NCBI RefSeq assembly: GCF_040750395.1
Contig: NZ_JBFLVD010000037.1
Span: forward strand, 1 to 64,000
Direction of reading: 5' to 3'
From: Scandinavium sp002470465
GTDB taxonomy: Bacteria; Pseudomonadota; Gammaproteobacteria; Enterobacterales; Enterobacteriaceae
Length of the DNA: 64,000 nucleotides
Shown: positions 26,698 through 35,667 of the stretch, in pieces
Layout: each line of letters begins with the position of its first letter
How positions within the stretch are numbered: position 1 is the first letter of the stretch
Notes under the pieces: model-generated
What the model saw: the letters and a program-made list of their open reading frames with translations, nothing else
Databases searched by the model: none
Told to the model about the DNA's origin: nothing
Program-made: the position numbers and the translations under genes

Positions 26698-27744
26698 TTA
26701 TGCGTCCCCGGCCAGCAGCAGTTGGTTTAACTCTTCCAGCACGCGGGCGGGCGTGATGTCGATCAGGCTCTGATGATAGCCCTCTTCGCCGTCACCTTTG
26801 CGCACTTTGTGGTAGCCGGTAATCAGACGAATCACTTTGGCTTTGTCCGACAGCGGCGGAGTGAAGTCCGGGCTGCTCGGGCCATAAAGTGCAACCAGCG
26901 GGCGGTTCAGCGCCGCGGCAACGTGCATCAGACCCGAATCGTTGGTGACCACGGCTTTGCAGGCGGCAAGCAGGATCACAGCCTGTTCAAGCTGGGTCTC
27001 CCCGGCCAGGTTACGACACCAGGCCTGCTGTTCCTGACTGAGCGCGGCGAGGATTTCGTTCCCGGCATCGTGATCTTTTGCCGATCCAAGCAGCACAACC
27101 TGATAGCCTTCGTCGATCAGCTGTTTCGCCAGTTCGGCGTAATGATAATGCGGCCAGCGTTTCGCCGGACCGAACTCAGCGCCGGGGCAAAAGCCGACCA
27201 TCTGCCGTTCTGTGGAGAGGTTAAAGGCGCCGCAGGTCTGCGATTTTTCGCCTTCACTCACCTGAAGCTGCGGCCACAGCAGCGGCTGAGGCAAATCTTT
27301 CGCCGAACGCATAACGCCTTTGTCGTAGGCCAGCGCCACGTAACGCTCAATCATCAGCGGCCAGGCCGCTTTGTCGAGCACGCGCGCATCGTTTAGCAGA
27401 CCGTAGCGCATTTCACCGCGGCAGCCGGTACGCTGTGGCACACCCGCAAAGAAGGGCACTAAGGCTGATTTAAAGGAGTTAGGCAGGACATAGGCACGAT
27501 CGTAACGCTTTTCACGCAGGCTGTGCCCGAGCTTGCGGCGCTCGCCAATTTCCAGCGCGCCGTGTCCGAGCGGCATAGGAATAGCTTCGTTCACTTCCGG
27601 CATACGCGATAAAAGCGGACGGCACCACGCGGGTGCCATCACATCAATGATCGCCTGGGGATAGCGCGCCTTGAGCGTGCGATAGAGACTTTGCGACATC
27701 ATCATGTCGCCCACCCATGACGGGCCAATCACCAGTATTTTCAT
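26698..27744 (-). CDS. waaF: LPS heptosyltransferase II
   Basis: The 348-residue GT9 enzyme starts MKILVIGPSWVGDMMMSQSLY, with the FCPGAEFGPAKRWP segment near 185 and NDSGLMHVAAALNRPLVALYG near 265. It adds heptose II to heptose I. It is 8 bp downstream of hldD and 3 bp upstream of waaC. Confidence 0.98.
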   Translation of the reverse strand: MKILVIGPSWVGDMMMSQSLYRTLKARYPQAIIDVMAPAWCRPLLSRMPEVNEAIPMPLGHGALEIGERRKLGHSLREKRYDRAYVLPNSFKSALVPFFAGVPQRTGCRGEMRYGLLNDARVLDKAAWPLMIERYVALAYDKGVMRSAKDLPQPLLWPQLQVSEGEKSQTCGAFNLSTERQMVGFCPGAEFGPAKRWPHYHYAELAKQLIDEGYQVVLLGSAKDHDAGNEILAALSQEQQAWCRNLAGETQLEQAVILLAACKAVVTNDSGLMHVAAALNRPLVALYGPSSPDFTPPLSDKAKVIRLITGYHKVRKGDGEEGYHQSLIDITPARVLEELNQLLLAGDA

Positions 27745-27752
27745 TTTTTATC

Positions 27753-28685
27753 TTATGCGTCGCGGTTCAGCCAGTGCATGTACTCGGTAACGCCTTCGGC
27801 CACGGTTTTGAAAGGCTTATCATAGCCTGCCGCACGCAGATTGGTGAGGTCGGCCTGGGTAAACGCCTGATAGCGACCTTTCAGTTTTTCCGGGAACGGA
27901 ATGTACTCAATGCTGCCTTTTTTGTGGAACGCCAGGGTTGCATCCGCTACGGCCTGGAAAGATTCCGCACGCCCGGTACCGAGGTTGAAGATACCGGAAA
28001 CACCGTTTTCCCAGAACCACAGGTTTACCGCTGCGACGTCGCCCACGTAGACGAAGTCACGCCTGAAGCCGTCGCTGCCTTCGAACAGTTTAGGACTTTC
28101 GCCATTATTCAGCTGGGTGTTGAGGTGGAATGCCACGCTCGCCATGCTGCCTTTGTGGCCTTCGCGCGGTCCATAAACGTTGAAGTAACGGAAGCCTACG
28201 ACAGGAGAATCCACTTCCGGCAGGATCTGACGCACGTATTCGTCGAACAGGAACTTGGAATAGCCGTAAACATTCAGCGGCTTTTCATATTCGCGCGACT
28301 CGATGAAATCCGAGGTGCGCCCGCCGTAGGTGGCTGCAGAAGAGGCATACAGGAACGGGATTTCGCGCTCCAGGCAGTAGTGCAGCAGCTCTTTGGAGTA
28401 CTGATAGTTATTGTCCATCATGTACTTGCCGTCCCACTCGGTGGTGGAAGAGCAGGCACCTTCGTGGAACACGGCTTCGATCTCGCCCATCTCTTCGCCT
28501 GCCATAATCTGGATAAGGAAGTCTTCTTTATCCATGTAATCGGCGATGTTGAGATCGACCAGGTTGACGAATTTGGTGCCATCTTTCAGGTTGTCCACCA
28601 CCAGAATGTCGGTGATACCTTTATCATTCAGGGCCTTAACGATGTTGCTGCCAATAAAGCCTGCGCCGCCGGTAACGATGATCAT
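27753..28685 (-). CDS. hldD: ADP-L-glycero-D-manno-heptose 6-epimerase
   Basis: The 310-residue SDR-type epimerase has the NADP site VTGGAGFIGSN at residues 4-14 and the catalytic YGYSKFLFDE box with Tyr and Lys near 140-144. It converts ADP-D,D-heptose to ADP-L,D-heptose, the substrate of WaaC and WaaF. It heads the minus-strand core operon, divergent from kbl over 215 bp. Confidence 0.98.
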   Translation of the reverse strand: MIIVTGGAGFIGSNIVKALNDKGITDILVVDNLKDGTKFVNLVDLNIADYMDKEDFLIQIMAGEEMGEIEAVFHEGACSSTTEWDGKYMMDNNYQYSKELLHYCLEREIPFLYASSAATYGGRTSDFIESREYEKPLNVYGYSKFLFDEYVRQILPEVDSPVVGFRYFNVYGPREGHKGSMASVAFHLNTQLNNGESPKLFEGSDGFRRDFVYVGDVAAVNLWFWENGVSGIFNLGTGRAESFQAVADATLAFHKKGSIEYIPFPEKLKGRYQAFTQADLTNLRAAGYDKPFKTVAEGVTEYMHWLNRDA

Positions 28686-28900
28686 AACGATAACCTTTGA
28701 AATGTGAGTGACCGGGACTATCCCGGACGCTAATGGTTCTTATCATACCATCACTGTGCGGACTCTTCACATTCACCGACAAGCCGCAGGGGTACACGTG
28801 ATTTATGCTACAAAAATGCTTATCTGCCGCGGTGTCATCTCGTATACGCCGGAAGCATTGGGTAATATGTGCCAAATTTTGCCGAATCTGGAGAGTTGCA

Positions 28901-30097
28901 ATGCGTGGTGATTTTTACAAACAGTTAACCAGCGACCTGGAGACCGCCCGCGCGGAAGGGTTGTTTAAAGAAGAACGCATCATTACCTCCGCCCAGCAGG
29001 CGGACATCACCGTCGGCGACGGTAGCCACGTCATCAACTTCTGCGCCAACAACTATCTTGGCCTGGCCAACCACCCGGAACTTATCGCCGCGGCAAAAGC
29101 CGGTATGGACAGCCACGGATTCGGCATGGCTTCCGTTCGTTTCATCTGCGGCACCCAGGACAGCCATAAGGCGCTGGAGAAGAAGCTCGCTGATTTCCTC
29201 GGGATGGAAGACGCCATTCTGTACTCCTCCTGCTTTGACGCTAACGGCGGCCTGTTTGAAACCCTGCTCGGCGCGGAAGATGCCATTATTTCCGATGCCC
29301 TGAACCACGCGTCCATCATCGACGGCGTGCGTCTGTGTAAAGCGAAGCGTTTCCGCTATGCCAATAACGACATGGCTGAACTGGAAGCGCGCCTGAAAGA
29401 AGCCCGCGAAGCCGGGGCGCGTCACGTGCTGATCGCCACCGATGGCGTGTTCTCCATGGACGGCGTCATTGCCAATCTGAAAGGCGTGTGCGACCTGGCA
29501 GACAAATACGATGCGCTGGTCATGGTCGATGATTCCCACGCCGTTGGCTTTGTCGGCGAAAACGGGCGTGGTTCGCATGAATATTGTGAAGTGATGGGCC
29601 GCGTTGACATCATCACCGGCACCCTCGGCAAAGCGCTCGGCGGCGCATCCGGCGGCTATACCGCCGCACGTAAAGAAGTCGTTGAGTGGCTACGTCAGCG
29701 CTCCCGTCCGTACCTGTTCTCCAACTCTCTGGCTCCTGCCATCGTTTCCGCCTCCATCAAAGTGCTGGAAATGGTGGAGTCAGGGGCAGAGTTACGCGAT
29801 CGCCTGTGGGCCAACGCCCGCCTGTTCCGCGAAAAAATGACCGCCGCAGGCTTTACCCTGGCCGGTGCCGACCACGCCATCATTCCGGTGATGCTGGGTG
29901 AAGCCACCGTCGCGCAGGACTTTGCCCGCGAGCTGCAAAAAGAAGGCATTTACGTCACCGGTTTCTTCTATCCGGTGGTGCCAAAAGGCCAGGCACGTAT
30001 CCGCACGCAGATGTCCGCGGCGCATACTCCTGAGCAAATTGAACGTGCGGTGGACGCGTTTACCCGCATCGGTAAGCAACTGGGCGTCATTGCCTGA
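28901..30097 (+). CDS. kbl: 2-amino-3-ketobutyrate CoA ligase
   Basis: The 398-residue PLP enzyme is read from the ATG at 28901 (MRGDFYKQLTSDLE), just after GGAGAG. The Lys of the PLP site lies in TGTLGKALGGASGG near 245. It cleaves 2-amino-3-oxobutyrate with CoA to glycine and acetyl-CoA, following Tdh. It forms an operon with tdh. Confidence 0.98.
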   Translation: MRGDFYKQLTSDLETARAEGLFKEERIITSAQQADITVGDGSHVINFCANNYLGLANHPELIAAAKAGMDSHGFGMASVRFICGTQDSHKALEKKLADFLGMEDAILYSSCFDANGGLFETLLGAEDAIISDALNHASIIDGVRLCKAKRFRYANNDMAELEARLKEAREAGARHVLIATDGVFSMDGVIANLKGVCDLADKYDALVMVDDSHAVGFVGENGRGSHEYCEVMGRVDIITGTLGKALGGASGGYTAARKEVVEWLRQRSRPYLFSNSLAPAIVSASIKVLEMVESGAELRDRLWANARLFREKMTAAGFTLAGADHAIIPVMLGEATVAQDFARELQKEGIYVTGFFYPVVPKGQARIRTQMSAAHTPEQIERAVDAFTRIGKQLGVIA

Positions 30098-30106
30098 GGA
30101 TGTGAG

Positions 30107-31132
30107 ATGAAAGCATTATCGAAACTGAAGGCCGAAGAAGGCATCTGGATGAACGACGTTCCTCAACCGGAAGTCGGGCATAACGATCTGCTGATTAAGA
30201 TTCGCAAAACCGCTATCTGCGGCACCGATGTGCATATTTACAACTGGGACGAATGGTCACAGAAAACTATTCCGGTCCCGATGGTTGTCGGCCATGAATA
30301 CGTGGGCGAAGTGGTTGGCATCGGCCAAGAAGTAAAAGGCTTTAAAATCGGCGACCGCGTATCCGGCGAAGGCCACATCACCTGCGGACACTGCCGTAAC
30401 TGCCGCGCGGGCCGTACGCACCTGTGCCGCAATACCATTGGCGTTGGCGTCAACCGTCCGGGCTGTTTTGCAGAATATCTGGTGATCCCGGCGTTTAACG
30501 CCTTCAAAATCCCGGACAACATTTCTGACGACCTGGCCTCCATCTTCGACCCGTTCGGCAACGCGGTTCACACGGCGCTGTCGTTTGATTTGGTTGGCGA
30601 AGACGTGCTGGTATCCGGCGCGGGCCCGATTGGCATCATGGCGGCAGCCGTGGCGAAACACGTTGGCGCACGCAATGTCGTGATCACCGATGTGAACGAA
30701 TACCGCCTGGGCCTGGCGCGCAAAATGGGCGTGACCCGCGCGGTAAACGTGGCGACTGAAAACCTGAAGGACGTGATGACCGAACTCGGCATGACCGAAG
30801 GTTTCGACGTGGGCCTGGAGATGTCCGGTGCACCACCGGCGTTCCGCACGATGCTGGACACCATGAACCACGGTGGTCGCATCGCGATGCTGGGCATTCC
30901 ACCGTCAGACATGTCCATCGACTGGACCAAAGTTATCTTTAAGGGGCTGTTCATCAAAGGCATTTACGGCCGCGAGATGTTCGAAACCTGGTACAAGATG
31001 GCCGCGCTGATTCAGTCTGGCCTCGATCTCTCGCCAATCATCACCCATCGCTTCGGCATTGATGATTTCCAGAAAGGCTTTGACGCGATGCGTTCAGGCC
31101 AGTCCGGGAAAGTTATCCTGAGCTGGGATTAA
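30107..31132 (+). CDS. tdh: L-threonine 3-dehydrogenase
   Basis: The 341-residue zinc alcohol-dehydrogenase family protein has the catalytic Cys in AICGTDVHIYNWD near 38. GHEYVGEVV lies near 64, and the structural zinc cysteines are in CGHCRNCRAGRTHLC near 93-107. The NAD fold is VSGAGPIGIMAA near 167. It oxidises threonine to 2-amino-3-oxobutyrate. It starts 9 bp after kbl. Confidence 0.98.
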   Translation: MKALSKLKAEEGIWMNDVPQPEVGHNDLLIKIRKTAICGTDVHIYNWDEWSQKTIPVPMVVGHEYVGEVVGIGQEVKGFKIGDRVSGEGHITCGHCRNCRAGRTHLCRNTIGVGVNRPGCFAEYLVIPAFNAFKIPDNISDDLASIFDPFGNAVHTALSFDLVGEDVLVSGAGPIGIMAAAVAKHVGARNVVITDVNEYRLGLARKMGVTRAVNVATENLKDVMTELGMTEGFDVGLEMSGAPPAFRTMLDTMNHGGRIAMLGIPPSDMSIDWTKVIFKGLFIKGIYGREMFETWYKMAALIQSGLDLSPIITHRFGIDDFQKGFDAMRSGQSGKVILSWD

Positions 31133-31140
31133 TCCGCGTA

Positions 31141-31218
31141 ATTGCCGGATGACGCTGCGCTTATCCGGCCTACGGAAGCTGATTTCTGTAGGCCAGTGCA
31201 GGCTTAGCTCCGCAAGGC
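31141..31218. repeat. REP-like palindromes
   Basis: TGCCGGATGACG...TTATCCGGCC and a second, weaker GGCCAGTGCAGGC copy lie between the convergent tdh and the following glycosyltransferase gene. Confidence 0.65.
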
Positions 31219-31219
31219 A

Positions 31220-32137
31220 TCAGCTTTGTTGCTGCTTCTCTTTATCCGTCAGATAGCGCACTTTGCGCGTGTAGTCCTGCCCTTTGAACAGCAGCTTGCT
31301 GTCAGCTGATTGCAGATATTTCTGCCACTCAGAGAGCGGGAAACCGCCATGGGCACCGACCACCTCTTTTGGGATAACCGCTTCCTGCCCGCCGATTTTT
31401 TTGGAGACCGGCCAGTTCATCCAGTCGCCCAGATTCACCGTTTTCAGATCAAGCATATCCAGCAGCGCGGCCAGCGGCAGCTGATCCGTTGGCGGCTGGC
31501 TGTCGTCCATCAACTCCCAGGTATCCTGGAAAAGCGTCAGCCACAGCGGACAGATACGACGCCAGGTTTTGCGCGTTGCGGCCAGGAAGGCCCCGTTGAC
31601 GTGGTCGACGATATACGGGCGCACGGTGCCCTGGTAGTAAGCCGGTACCTTTTCAGCCGGTGCGCCTGCCAGCTTGGCGATCATTTTGCCCTGACGAAAG
31701 CTCGAATAAATATGGCCTTCTTCAACCCTGAACCGGGGCATCTGCAGCAGGTTCAGGTCTGAATCGATCATCAAAACGCCTTCACCGCGCGCCTGCATTG
31801 GCGCGTTCAGTTTCACCAACCGACTCAGGTAGATCTGCTTGTAGCGGTAGGTCTCTTCACGCTTTGGCAAATCGAGCGTAACAACGCGGGTTTTTACCGG
31901 TAGCGCGCCAAACGCGCTCTCTGGCTGATCGCTGACGATAACAATCTCTTCAAGATCGGGCGCGTAGCGCTCGGCGAAGGTGGCGGAAAGTAACGCCTCC
32001 TCAACATAATCTGCCCCGGTGCAGGGGATGACGACCGAGGTAATCGGCACGCTCTGAGCAGAAGGCGTCAATGAAGCATAAGGAATATTGTGGCGCGCCG
32101 TGATGTGACGATAGCGGGCATTCAGAAAGTTAAACAT
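31220..32137 (-). CDS. Putative GT-A type glycosyltransferase
   Basis: The 305-residue protein has TSVVIPCTGADYVEEAL near residue 33, EEIVIVSDQPES near 62 and the metal-site candidate GVLMIDSDLNLL near 119. It ends in a strongly charged tail. I do not recognise the exact family, but the layout is that of a GT-A sugar transferase. Its start overlaps the GT4 gene by 8 bp, so the two work together. Position beyond tdh, outside the classical waa operons, suggests a further core or surface-sugar modification. Confidence 0.65.
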   Translation of the reverse strand: MFNFLNARYRHITARHNIPYASLTPSAQSVPITSVVIPCTGADYVEEALLSATFAERYAPDLEEIVIVSDQPESAFGALPVKTRVVTLDLPKREETYRYKQIYLSRLVKLNAPMQARGEGVLMIDSDLNLLQMPRFRVEEGHIYSSFRQGKMIAKLAGAPAEKVPAYYQGTVRPYIVDHVNGAFLAATRKTWRRICPLWLTLFQDTWELMDDSQPPTDQLPLAALLDMLDLKTVNLGDWMNWPVSKKIGGQEAVIPKEVVGAHGGFPLSEWQKYLQSADSKLLFKGQDYTRKVRYLTDKEKQQQS

Positions 32138-33362
32138 GGTCGGTCCGTCCCGAAGAAATAGAGGCTAGTTCGCGTTCAACACCCGCGACGTAATGCTCAA
32201 TGGCGTAGTGATGGCGCACGTGCTGACGGGCATTTTCAGCCAGGGCCCGGCGCAGTTCAGCATTTTGCCAGAGCATAGAAAGGTTGTGTGCAAGAGCCTG
32301 AGTATCACTCCATGGGAAAAGCAGGCCGGTTTGCTGATGGTCGATAAGCTCAGCGGTCCCGGTGACGTCAGAGCCGATGACCGGAACCCCTAACAGCATT
32401 GCCTCCAGCACTACGCGAGGCAGCCCTTCGCTGGCTGAGGCCAGGATAAAGAGGTCAAAGGCGGCGAGATAATCCAATGGATTATTGCGAAATCCAGTGA
32501 AGACAACCCGTTCAGCGAGCCCGCACGCGGCGGCCTGTGCTTCGAGCGTTGAACGTTCCGGGCCTTCGCCAATCAGCAGCAGCTTCCACTTTGCCTCGGG
32601 ATTATTCCGGCTGAACAAGGCCAGCGCTTCGAGCGTGTGATGATTCGCTTTACGGGGGATCAGTGAACCGATGCTGCCGATGACAAACGTATCGTCATCC
32701 AGTCCCAGCGAGCGGCGCATCACCGCACGGTCCGGCAACGGCTGGTGAATATCAATGGCGTTATTCACGGTGACGCAGAGCTGGCGCTCAACGCCGTGGT
32801 TGAGCAGCACGCTTTCCACTCCATGGGAAACGGCAATGATTTTATCCACCTGCGCATTAACCAGTGCGACCAGCGACGGCGAGAGGACTGGTTCAATGCG
32901 GCAGTGCTGAACCAGAGCAACGGGCAGGCCCTTCACGGCATGATAGCCCTCTTCGTTAGAGCCAGGCTGATTATTCATGTACAGGATGTCGTACCCGCCT
33001 TCCTGCAGCAGCTTGCGCAGACGGCGTGCGTCAGGCTGGATGCGCCACAGCGTATCCATCTTTCGGGTGAAGGCTTTACGCGTGTCGCGGGAGAAGAACA
33101 GCAGGCTGCGACCGACTTCTTTCAGTAACTTTGCCCAGCCAGGCTGACGACGGGCGGGCAACAGGATCATCGGAATGCCGAAGGTGCTCAGCACTTGCTC
33201 AATGCTCTCACCGCCCGCACGAAGATAGTTGTGGTAGAAGCAGCAGGTAATATCGAACCGTTGCCTGTCGATGCGTTTAAGCAACTCCAGCATGCTGTTG
33301 GTGCCACCGCCCCACTCTTTGCCGCTGTCGAACAGCAGGATTTTCCGTTTTTGCGGCACCAT
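32130..33362 (-). CDS. Family 4 glycosyltransferase
   Basis: The 410-residue GT4/GT-B protein has LLFDSGKEWGGGTNSM near residue 9, IGSIGSLIPRKANHHTLE near 229 and the donor site ASASEGLPRVVLEAMLLGVPV near 312. It overlaps the preceding GT-A type gene, forming a two-gene operon. The acceptor is unknown. LPS or capsule-like decoration is inferred from neighbours only. Confidence 0.8.
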   Translation of the reverse strand: MVPQKRKILLFDSGKEWGGGTNSMLELLKRIDRQRFDITCCFYHNYLRAGGESIEQVLSTFGIPMILLPARRQPGWAKLLKEVGRSLLFFSRDTRKAFTRKMDTLWRIQPDARRLRKLLQEGGYDILYMNNQPGSNEEGYHAVKGLPVALVQHCRIEPVLSPSLVALVNAQVDKIIAVSHGVESVLLNHGVERQLCVTVNNAIDIHQPLPDRAVMRRSLGLDDDTFVIGSIGSLIPRKANHHTLEALALFSRNNPEAKWKLLLIGEGPERSTLEAQAAACGLAERVVFTGFRNNPLDYLAAFDLFILASASEGLPRVVLEAMLLGVPVIGSDVTGTAELIDHQQTGLLFPWSDTQALAHNLSMLWQNAELRRALAENARQHVRHHYAIEHYVAGVERELASISSGRTDHV

Positions 33363-33450
33363 GCTCTCTGATTCTCATATTAAAACCAGTGGGCATTATA
33401 GAGAATCTCGCCGCAGATTCAGCGTTTTTTATCGCCGTCTTCCTGCCCGC

Positions 33451-34383
33451 TCAGGGCTTATCCCAACCCTGCCACTGCAGCTGGAAGTATTGCACCAGCG
33501 TGCTGTGCGTAATGCTGTCGCTTAACACATCGAAGAAACGGCTCGCATAGACTGGCTGCTGCGGTTTTTTCGGTTTGCACAGCTTCACGCCCCGGAATGG
33601 GTTGCGGGGCGCCGTTGGTTTCACTGGCACGGCATTGTTCGGCGTCGAGGTATCAACCTGCGGTTCATTCAGCAGGCTGCTGGGGCGAACCAGGGTGATA
33701 TCAGGCGGCAGGTTATACACCATCTGCTGAAGAACGCGCACCGTGGTCGGATGCGGATGTCCGATGGCAATCGCAGAACCGCTGCGCCTCGCAATCTGGA
33801 TAGCGCGATTAAACTGCGTGCGAATATCCGCTTCGTTCTGCGTATCGTCGAGGAACACTTTGCGCTTAATGACCTTCACGCCCGTTCCGGCGGCGGCCCG
33901 CATCGACTGGCTGTTGCCAATCGTCATGCTGTCGAGAAAGTAGAAATTGTAGTGGCTCAGCGTCTGCATCACCTTCTGCATGCCAAACAGGCTGGAGGTC
34001 ATGGCGCTGCCCATGTGGTTATTCAGGCCCACGGCATAAGGCACCTTGCTTACCGCTTCACGAACGATGCGATCAATCTCATCGCTGCTCATGTCCGGAC
34101 GCAGGGTATCTTTCTCCAGCGGCTGTTTACTGATGGGTGCCATCGGCAGATGGATCAGCACTTCATGGCCGCTATTATGGGCTTTGGTCGCCATTTCACG
34201 GGCGTGCGGCGCATTAGGTAAAACGGCGACGGAGAGGGTGTTGGGCAGGGCCAGCACCTGATTTTCCTGCTGGGGGCGATAGCCAAAATCATCAATGACT
34301 ATCGAGAGTTTTCCGGCATGAACCGGGGCAACCATCGCCACTAAGGCGGCGAAGGACAACGCTAACGGGCGAAATTGAAGCAA
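33451..34383 (-). CDS. yibQ: Divergent polysaccharide deacetylase YibQ
   Basis: The 310-residue exported protein has a signal peptide ending near HA|GK at 22-24 and the SIVIDDFGYR catalytic-Asp segment near 28. EVLIHLPMAP lies near 72 and GLNNHMGSAMT near 117. It belongs to the divergent polysaccharide deacetylase family; the substrate is unknown. It is 3 bp downstream of envC, as in E. coli, which suggests a cell-wall role. Confidence 0.92.
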   Translation of the reverse strand: MLQFRPLALSFAALVAMVAPVHAGKLSIVIDDFGYRPQQENQVLALPNTLSVAVLPNAPHAREMATKAHNSGHEVLIHLPMAPISKQPLEKDTLRPDMSSDEIDRIVREAVSKVPYAVGLNNHMGSAMTSSLFGMQKVMQTLSHYNFYFLDSMTIGNSQSMRAAAGTGVKVIKRKVFLDDTQNEADIRTQFNRAIQIARRSGSAIAIGHPHPTTVRVLQQMVYNLPPDITLVRPSSLLNEPQVDTSTPNNAVPVKPTAPRNPFRGVKLCKPKKPQQPVYASRFFDVLSDSITHSTLVQYFQLQWQGWDKP

Positions 34384-34386
34384 AAC

Positions 34387-35658
34387 TTATCTTCCCAACC
34401 ACGGCTGTGGATTGACCGCCTGACCCTGGCGGCGAATTTCGAAGTAGAGTGAAGGTCGGCCCTGACCGCCACTGCTGCCCACAAGGGCAATCGGCTGGCC
34501 GGCGCGAACCTGAGTGCCGACGCTGACCAGCGCGCTCTGGTTGTATCCGTAAAGGCTCATGTCGCCTTTCCCGTGCTCCACCACCACGACCAGGCCATAG
34601 CCCTGCAGCCAGTCGGCGAGGATTACGCGGCCATCGGCGATGGCTTTGACCTCGGTGCCTTCAGACGCACCGATAACCATCCCTTTCCAACGTAGTTCAC
34701 CCTGAAGCTGTTCGCCATAGCGATGCAGCGTTGGGCCACGAACGGGCCAGAATGCCTGGCCACGAGGTGAGCCCAGGCCGCCGGTACGGGCCATCAGCGA
34801 GCGCTCACTTTCGGAAGGTTTGTAGGTGGTGCCTTTGCGGGAAGCATCCTGCTGGCGGTCGCGAACGGCCTGTGCTTCTTTGGCTTCTTTCTCTGCACGC
34901 GCACGGGCGGCAGCTTCTGCCTGCGCTATGCGGGAACGCATGCGGGATTCGTTGGCGCGCAGTTCGGAAAGCTGCTGCTGACCGGCCTGAATGGAGGACT
35001 CAAGCCCGGCAAGGGTTTTCTTACGTTCGTTACGCGCCTGCTCAAGTTTGGCCTGCTGCGCCTTTTGCTCGTAGAGCAGGGTTTGCTGCTGGCTCTGCTT
35101 CTCTTCAAGCAGCGCTTTTTGCGAGGCGACCTCTTCACTGGTCTGCTTCAGCTCGGCGATGGTTTCCTGGCGGGCCTGATTGAGGTAGCCAAAATAGGCC
35201 TGCAAACGCTGGCCCCGCTGGCTCTCTTCGCCGCTGAGAATAAGCTGAATACCGGTATGCTCGCCCTGGCGGAATGCCGCATCCAGCTGAGCGGCAAGGT
35301 TGCGCTCTTGAGCAGCTTTTTGCTTAAGCAGTTTGGTGATGGAGGCATTCATCTCATCGACCTGCTTATTGAGGTCGGCGAGGGTATTCTGCGTGTCGCG
35401 CAGCTTACGGGCGGCGACGGCAATCGCTTCTTCCTGGGTTTTAAGCTGGGCGAGCAGGGCTGAGCGCTGCTGTTGCTGCTGGCGTACCGCCTTCTCTTTG
35501 CTGGCGATATCGGCCTGAATGGATTTCAGCTGGTCACGGTCATCTGCCTGAGCAGATGCCGCGCACAGCAATACGCCAGCGCTGAACGCGCTGGCGTAAC
35601 AAACGGATCGGACTGCCGTCGCGATCCAGGTCTTTGAAACAATCGCCTTTCCCCTCAT
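34387..35658 (-). CDS. envC: Murein hydrolase activator EnvC
   Basis: The 423-residue protein has a signal peptide cut near AQA|DD at 38, a long coiled coil at about 40-275 rich in Gln, Glu and Lys, and a C-terminal LytM domain from about 300. The LytM zinc residues are degenerate, as in EnvC, which activates the amidases AmiA and AmiB at the septum through FtsEX. It lies between gpmM and yibQ. Confidence 0.96.
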   Translation of the reverse strand: MRGKAIVSKTWIATAVRSVCYASAFSAGVLLCAASAQADDRDQLKSIQADIASKEKAVRQQQQQRSALLAQLKTQEEAIAVAARKLRDTQNTLADLNKQVDEMNASITKLLKQKAAQERNLAAQLDAAFRQGEHTGIQLILSGEESQRGQRLQAYFGYLNQARQETIAELKQTSEEVASQKALLEEKQSQQQTLLYEQKAQQAKLEQARNERKKTLAGLESSIQAGQQQLSELRANESRMRSRIAQAEAAARARAEKEAKEAQAVRDRQQDASRKGTTYKPSESERSLMARTGGLGSPRGQAFWPVRGPTLHRYGEQLQGELRWKGMVIGASEGTEVKAIADGRVILADWLQGYGLVVVVEHGKGDMSLYGYNQSALVSVGTQVRAGQPIALVGSSGGQGRPSLYFEIRRQGQAVNPQPWLGR

Positions 35659-35667
35659 GGGGAGGGA

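Noticed and set aside
27717..28700. 327-codon open frame opposite hldD
   Set aside because: It mirrors hldD exactly in extent; the length comes from the codon bias of the real gene.
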